A stretch of 37,477 bases of DNA, from positions 1 through 37,477 of the forward strand of contig CAITNO010000109.1 in assembly GCA_903893795.1 (NCBI GenBank), in the 5' to 3' direction. The stretch's first letter is position 1, and each line of letters starts with the position of its first letter. This document shows, in pieces, positions 33,850 to 37,477 of this stretch. The translations under genes were made by a program, and so were the position numbers. The notes below the pieces were generated by a model. It was not told the origin of the DNA. It saw nothing but the letters and a program-made list of their open reading frames with translations, and did not search any database. The DNA is from Candidatus Hydrogenedentota bacterium. GTDB lineage: Bacteria; Hydrogenedentota; Hydrogenedentia; Hydrogenedentales; CAITNO01.

Positions 33850-33886
33850 ATCCCCTAAATCCCCCTTCGAAGGGGGACTTAAAACT
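33850..33886. repeat. Family-A palindrome copy 2
   Basis: CCCCCTTCGAAGGGGG at 33861-33876, with upstream ACATCCCCTAAAT and downstream ACTTAAAA. The core and both flanks match the copy embedded in the coding region at 871-913, in the same orientation. Confidence 0.85.
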
Positions 33887-33991
33887 GCGCCCTGTTTGAG
33901 GTTATGTGTGTTTCCCGGATTTGGTGTGGAATCGGGTTTAGTGCGATTGCCCTGCCGAACCGGTTTCCGGCGACTTGAACCGGGAATGCCT

Positions 33992-34090
33992 CACTGGGAG
34001 CGCCGACGTCTCGCCGGCTGTTTGGGCACAAGGCTGCAACTCGCGGCTTAATTGCAAAGACGGCCGGCGGGGACGCCGGCGCTCCCAGTA
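33992..34090. repeat. Inverted-repeat element, family C copy 1 (imperfect arms)
   Basis: The left arm begins CACTGGGAGCGCCGACGTCT and the right arm, read in reverse complement, begins TACTGGGAGCGCCGGCGTCC. The arms are about 30 bases with a few mismatches and enclose about 40 bases. The same arms bound the element at 37371-37477. It lies about 130 bp upstream of the mannosidase start. Confidence 0.85.
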
Positions 34091-34126
34091 AGAACCCAGT
34101 AAGACGCTTCTGTGTTTCGTTGAGTC

Positions 34127-34155
34127 TTGGAATCCCCGGTGGGGCCGCGTATAAT
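34127..34155 (+). promoter_or_regulatory. Sigma-70-type promoter for the alpha-mannosidase gene
   Basis: TTGGAA (34127-34132) and perfect TATAAT (34150-34155) are spaced by 17 bases. The start codon lies 62 bases further on, with AAAGGA at the right distance. It sits just inside the downstream edge of the family-C element. Confidence 0.55.
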
Positions 34156-34217
34156 TCGGTTCCAACCCGCCGCCACCCGGCGCGACCCCATCCCCTTGAC
34201 TGGAAAGGACCGGCTGC

Positions 34218-37200
34218 ATGCCCCCGTTTTTTGACGCTGACTGGACCGTGGAACTGCTGCAACTGCGCAAGCGGTTGACCGAAATTGAAGGCACAATCTT
34301 CGTGCCGCGCCAGCCCATCGGCGATTTGTGGCGCTGCGACATGGGCACGGGCCACGGTCCGGAAACGCCCCCCAAAGAGGGGTGGAATCCCTTTCAGGTT
34401 CTGGACCGCTGGGGCGGCAAGGACCAGACGACTTGGTTCCGCATGCGGGCCGCTGTGCCGCCGGAGTTTGCGGGCCGTCGCGTGGTGGCGATTATCGTGC
34501 CCTGCCTGCACACCGAAATCCCCGGCATGCGCCAGCATGACGAGTCGGGCGAGGCGCTGGCCTATGTTAACGGCAAGCCCTTTCAGGGCATCGACAAGCA
34601 CCACAATTTCATGGTGCTGTCGGAAAAGGCCAAGGCGGGCGACACCTTTGACATTGCGCTGGAAGGCGCGGCGGGCACCCGCTATGACGGCACGCACACC
34701 TTTGGCTGCGCCGACCTGGCGGTGATGAATGCGGAGGCTTGGGATTTCTACTGGGATGCGCGGGTGCTGACGGACGTGATTACCCACCTGCCCGAGGCGG
34801 ACACGGTCCGCCGCCGCATGTTCAAGGTGCTTTTCGAGGCCGTGTGCCGGGTGGACCTGGCGCACAGGGGCGCGGAGAGCTACTGGTCCTCGCTCCAGGA
34901 TGCGCGGACTTTCCTGCAGGGCAAACTGGCCGCGTTCCCCGCCAATGCGGGTGCGGGCCAGCTCACGCTCATCGGCCATTCCCACATCGACACGGCATGG
35001 CTGTGGCCGTTGCGCGAAACGCGGCGCAAGGTGGGCCGCACCTTCTCCACCGTGCTGCGGCTCATGGAGCGCTATCCCGAGTACAAGTTTTCGTCGAGCC
35101 AGCCCGAGCTGTACATGTTCGTCAAGGAGAACCACCCGGAAATCTACAAGCAGATCAAGCGGCGGGTGAAGGAGGGGCGCTGGGAAATCTGCGGCGCTCC
35201 CTGGGTCGAGCAGGACAGCCAAATGCCCGGCGGCGAGGCGCTGGTGCGCCAGTTGCTCTACGGCAACCGTTTCTTCGAGCAGGAGTTCGGCGTGCGCACG
35301 CGCACGGCCTGGCTACCCGACGCCTTTGGCTTCCCCGCATCGCTGCCGCAGATCCTGCGCAAGGCGCAGGTGGACGCCTTCTTTACCACCAAGCTGAGCT
35401 GGAACCGCTACAGCAAGTTCCCCCACAGCTATTTTGTGTGGGAGGGCGTGGACGGCACGCGCATCCGCGCGCTGATGATGATGAACAGCTACAACGGCGA
35501 CCCCATCCCGTCCGAACTCAACCACCAATGGGACAGCTTTGCCCAGCGCGACCGGGTCGAAGTGGCCCCGTTCAGCTTTGGCTGGGGCGACGGCGGCGGC
35601 GGCCCCTCGCCGCGCATGATCGAGTATGGGAAACGCATGAAAAACCTTGCGGGCGTGCCCCATTGCGCCTTCGGCCGCGCGCAGGACTGCATTGACCATA
35701 TGGGCCTGTTTGCCAGCGACAAGGACCTGCCGCTGTGGAACGGCGAATTGTACCTCGAACTGCACCGGGCCTGCCAGACCACGCAGGCGCGCACCAAGCG
35801 CAACAACCGCAAGTGCGAGTGGCTGCTGCACGACGCCGAGTTGCTCTCGACGTGGGCGATGCTGACCGGCGGCGAATACGAGCACGGCGAGCTGTGGTCG
35901 GCCTGGCGCGTGCTGCTCACGCACCAGTTCCACGACATCCTGCCCGGCTCGTCCATCAACCAGGTCTATGCGGATGCCGACGAGAACTACGCCGCACTGC
36001 GCCGCAAACTGGAGGGGATTATCGCGCGGGCGGCCACGCACATGGCCGGGCACATGCCGCTGGCGGGCGAGGGCACGCCGGTCATCGTGTGGAACACGCT
36101 GGGCTTCGAGCGCGAGGATATCGCCGAAGTGCGCATGCCCCTGCCGTCCGGGCCCTTCCACATCGAGAATCCCTTTGGCGACTGCCTGCCCCACCAGGTG
36201 GCCGCCGACGGCACGCTGCTGTTTGAGACGGGCATGGTGCCCCCCTCAGGCTACATGGTCTTCCGCATCCTGTCCGGCGCGCGGCGCGTCGAAAAGAGCG
36301 GCCTGCTCAAGGCCTCGCCGAAGCGGATGGAAAACGATTTCTACGCGCTCAAGCTAGACGCATGGGGGCGCTTCACCAGCCTCTACGACAAGACGGCGAA
36401 CCGCGAGGTCATTGCCGAGGGCGAAAAGGCAAACGTCCTGCAGCTCTTTGAGGACCGACCCGCGGAGCATGACGCCTGGGACTTCGAATACAACTTCGAA
36501 AACAGGATGTGGGAGCCGGACAAGCCGGAATCGGTGGAGGTCGTCGAGCAGGGCCCCGTGCGCACCGTGCTGCGCGTGGTGCGCCGCAGCGGCGAGAGCC
36601 GCTTCCAGCAGGACATCACCTTCTATGCCCTGAACGCCCGCATCGACGTGCGCTGCCGGGTAGACTGGCACGAGAAGCGCACGCTGCTCAAGGTGGCGTT
36701 CCCCGTCGAGGTGCTGAGCCCCCGCGCCACCTACGACATCCAGTTCGCCGCTGTCGAGCGGCCCACCCACGGAAACACCGCGGCCGACCACGCCCGCTTC
36801 GAGGTGACAGGCCACCACTGGGCCGACCTTTCCGAGCCGGGCTACGGCGTGAGCCTGCTCAATGACTGCAAATACGGCTATGACGTGCGCGGAAACACGT
36901 TGCGCCTGTCGCTGCTGCGCGCCCCGGTGGACCCGGACCCGCACGCCGACGAGGGCGGACACGAATTCACCTACGCGCTGCTGCCCCATGAGTTCACCTG
37001 GGACGAGCTGACTGTGGAGGAGGGGCTGAAGTTGAACGTGCCGCTGCGCACCTTTGCAGGCACTCCCGTCAACCACCGACCCCAGGCCGCGCCGCTTCCC
37101 GATTTTGCGGGCATGGTCTCCACCAGCATGGCCAACGTGTTCATCGACTCCGTCAAAAAGGCCGAGGATTCGGACGCGCTCATCATCCGCCTGCACGAGG

Positions 37201-37367
37201 CGCTGGGCGAACGCGGCCCGGTGGAGGTGTCCTTTGGCTGGCCCGTGCGCGAAGCCTGGGAATGCGACCTGATGGAGGAGAACGAGATTCCCCTGCCGTG
37301 CAATGACGCCGAGGTTCCGCTCTACATCAAGCCCTTCGAGATCCGCACGATCAAGGTGTGGTTCTGA
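34218..37367 (+). CDS. Alpha-mannosidase, GH38 family
   Basis: This 1049-residue protein starts at ATG 34218 with AAAGGA eight bases upstream and has no signal peptide, so it is cytoplasmic. An N-terminal beta-sandwich (about 1-240) precedes the GH38 catalytic barrel. There, zinc ligands and binding residues lie in IGHSHIDTAWLWP (H254, H256, D258), and the nucleophile is D368 in WLPDAFGFPASLPQIL. The FSFGWGDGGGGPS loop and LTHQFHDILPGSSI follow. The C-terminal beta-domains (LKLDAWGRFTSLYDK to the end) complete the usual bacterial length. It should release alpha-linked mannose from imported oligosaccharides, probably feeding the isomerase encoded at 21832. The gene sits alone between two family-C inverted-repeat elements, with its own promoter. 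Confidence 0.94.
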   Translation: MPPFFDADWTVELLQLRKRLTEIEGTIFVPRQPIGDLWRCDMGTGHGPETPPKEGWNPFQVLDRWGGKDQTTWFRMRAAVPPEFAGRRVVAIIVPCLHTEIPGMRQHDESGEALAYVNGKPFQGIDKHHNFMVLSEKAKAGDTFDIALEGAAGTRYDGTHTFGCADLAVMNAEAWDFYWDARVLTDVITHLPEADTVRRRMFKVLFEAVCRVDLAHRGAESYWSSLQDARTFLQGKLAAFPANAGAGQLTLIGHSHIDTAWLWPLRETRRKVGRTFSTVLRLMERYPEYKFSSSQPELYMFVKENHPEIYKQIKRRVKEGRWEICGAPWVEQDSQMPGGEALVRQLLYGNRFFEQEFGVRTRTAWLPDAFGFPASLPQILRKAQVDAFFTTKLSWNRYSKFPHSYFVWEGVDGTRIRALMMMNSYNGDPIPSELNHQWDSFAQRDRVEVAPFSFGWGDGGGGPSPRMIEYGKRMKNLAGVPHCAFGRAQDCIDHMGLFASDKDLPLWNGELYLELHRACQTTQARTKRNNRKCEWLLHDAELLSTWAMLTGGEYEHGELWSAWRVLLTHQFHDILPGSSINQVYADADENYAALRRKLEGIIARAATHMAGHMPLAGEGTPVIVWNTLGFEREDIAEVRMPLPSGPFHIENPFGDCLPHQVAADGTLLFETGMVPPSGYMVFRILSGARRVEKSGLLKASPKRMENDFYALKLDAWGRFTSLYDKTANREVIAEGEKANVLQLFEDRPAEHDAWDFEYNFENRMWEPDKPESVEVVEQGPVRTVLRVVRRSGESRFQQDITFYALNARIDVRCRVDWHEKRTLLKVAFPVEVLSPRATYDIQFAAVERPTHGNTAADHARFEVTGHHWADLSEPGYGVSLLNDCKYGYDVRGNTLRLSLLRAPVDPDPHADEGGHEFTYALLPHEFTWDELTVEEGLKLNVPLRTFAGTPVNHRPQAAPLPDFAGMVSTSMANVFIDSVKKAEDSDALIIRLHEALGERGPVEVSFGWPVREAWECDLMEENEIPLPCNDAEVPLYIKPFEIRTIKVWF

Positions 37368-37370
37368 AAT

Positions 37371-37477
37371 ACTGGGAGCGCCGGCATCCCTGCCGGCTCT
37401 TTAAGACCAAGACCACAAACTCTCTGTCCACAAGCACCGCTCCAATAAGGCCGGCAGGGATGCCGGCGCTCCCAGTA
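37371..37477. repeat. Inverted-repeat element, family C copy 2 (perfect 28-bp arms)
   Basis: The arms at 37371-37398 and 37450-37477 are exact reverse complements (TACTGGGAGCGCCGGCATCC...). The 51-base centre contains GCACCGCTCCAAT (37434-37446). It begins three bases after the mannosidase stop codon and ends exactly at the window edge. The hairpin could also slow or end transcription, although no T-run follows within the window. Confidence 0.92.

Larger units (their letters stand above)
33742..34217. other. Repeat-bearing spacer before the mannosidase gene
   Basis: No supported gene. It holds family-A palindrome copy 2 (33861-33876), the inverted-repeat element at 33992-34090 and the probable mannosidase promoter at 34127-34155. 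Confidence 0.7.

Overview
The window is GC-rich bacterial DNA with long spacers. It carries many secreted carbohydrate-active or adhesion-type proteins with C-terminal membrane anchors, plus GH172, GH29, GH38, a Cys-type sulfatase, a SUMF1-fold protein, Tat-exported Gfo/Idh/MocA and a DUF4434 protein. That mix fits the Planctomycetes-Verrucomicrobia-Lentisphaerae or Candidatus Hydrogenedentes sphere. The assignment is inference from gene content; no rRNA or ribosomal protein is present to test it.

Layout. 1-1687 (minus) is a secreted Ig-like protein fused in frame, through a palindromic repeat, to a second protein that has its own signal peptide; it runs off the left edge. 1688-3020 is a degraded integration scar: a tRNA 3' end (2353-2380) and a tyrosine-recombinase remnant whose catalytic Tyr codon is TAG. 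3021-5018 (minus) is a GH172 enzyme. 5203-6007 is an overlapping pair of a small protein and a nucleotidyltransferase. 6132-7736 is a secreted transglutaminase-like protein and 8140-9468 a GH29 fucosidase. 9516-10631 (minus) is an unrecognised exported protein. 10837-12510 is a two-Ig-domain plus SUMF1-fold protein. 12701-15032 is a Gfo/Idh/MocA-DUF4434 operon. 15002-19000 (minus) is a giant Kelch/DUF5011 surface protein cut by one in-frame TAA. 19227-22368 (minus) is an operon of D-lyxose/D-mannose isomerase, CPBP-like membrane protein and sulfatase. 22573-25596 (minus) is a beta-helix/FnIII/PASTA/EF-hand surface protein, divergent from 25852-28119, a hybrid sensor kinase with Gln at the H-box His. 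28318-30681 is an MltD-like lytic transglycosylase with six LysM modules. 30840-32105 (minus) is DUF1015. 32424-32654 is an orphan BrnA/CopG-like antitoxin, 32661-33684 (minus) two small membrane paralogues, and 34218-37367 a GH38 alpha-mannosidase.

Together, the sulfatase, fucosidase, GH172, mannosidase and lyxose/mannose isomerase suggest breakdown of sulfated, fucose- and mannose-containing glycans, with mannose or lyxose entering as the ketose. They are scattered rather than a compact utilisation locus with SusC/SusD-type transporters.

The most distinctive aspect is interspersed palindromic DNA. At least four unrelated inverted-repeat families occur: CCCCCTTCGAAGGGGG at 891 and 33861; a 32-bp perfect inverted repeat at 32201-32296; an element with 28-bp arms flanking the mannosidase at 33992-34090 and 37371-37477; and a short REP-like hairpin at 30791-30810. 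One sits inside a coding region and appears to have fused two genes, and another lies between duplicated copies of a gene's 3' end. No CRISPR array, rRNA, complete tRNA or intact transposase gene was seen.
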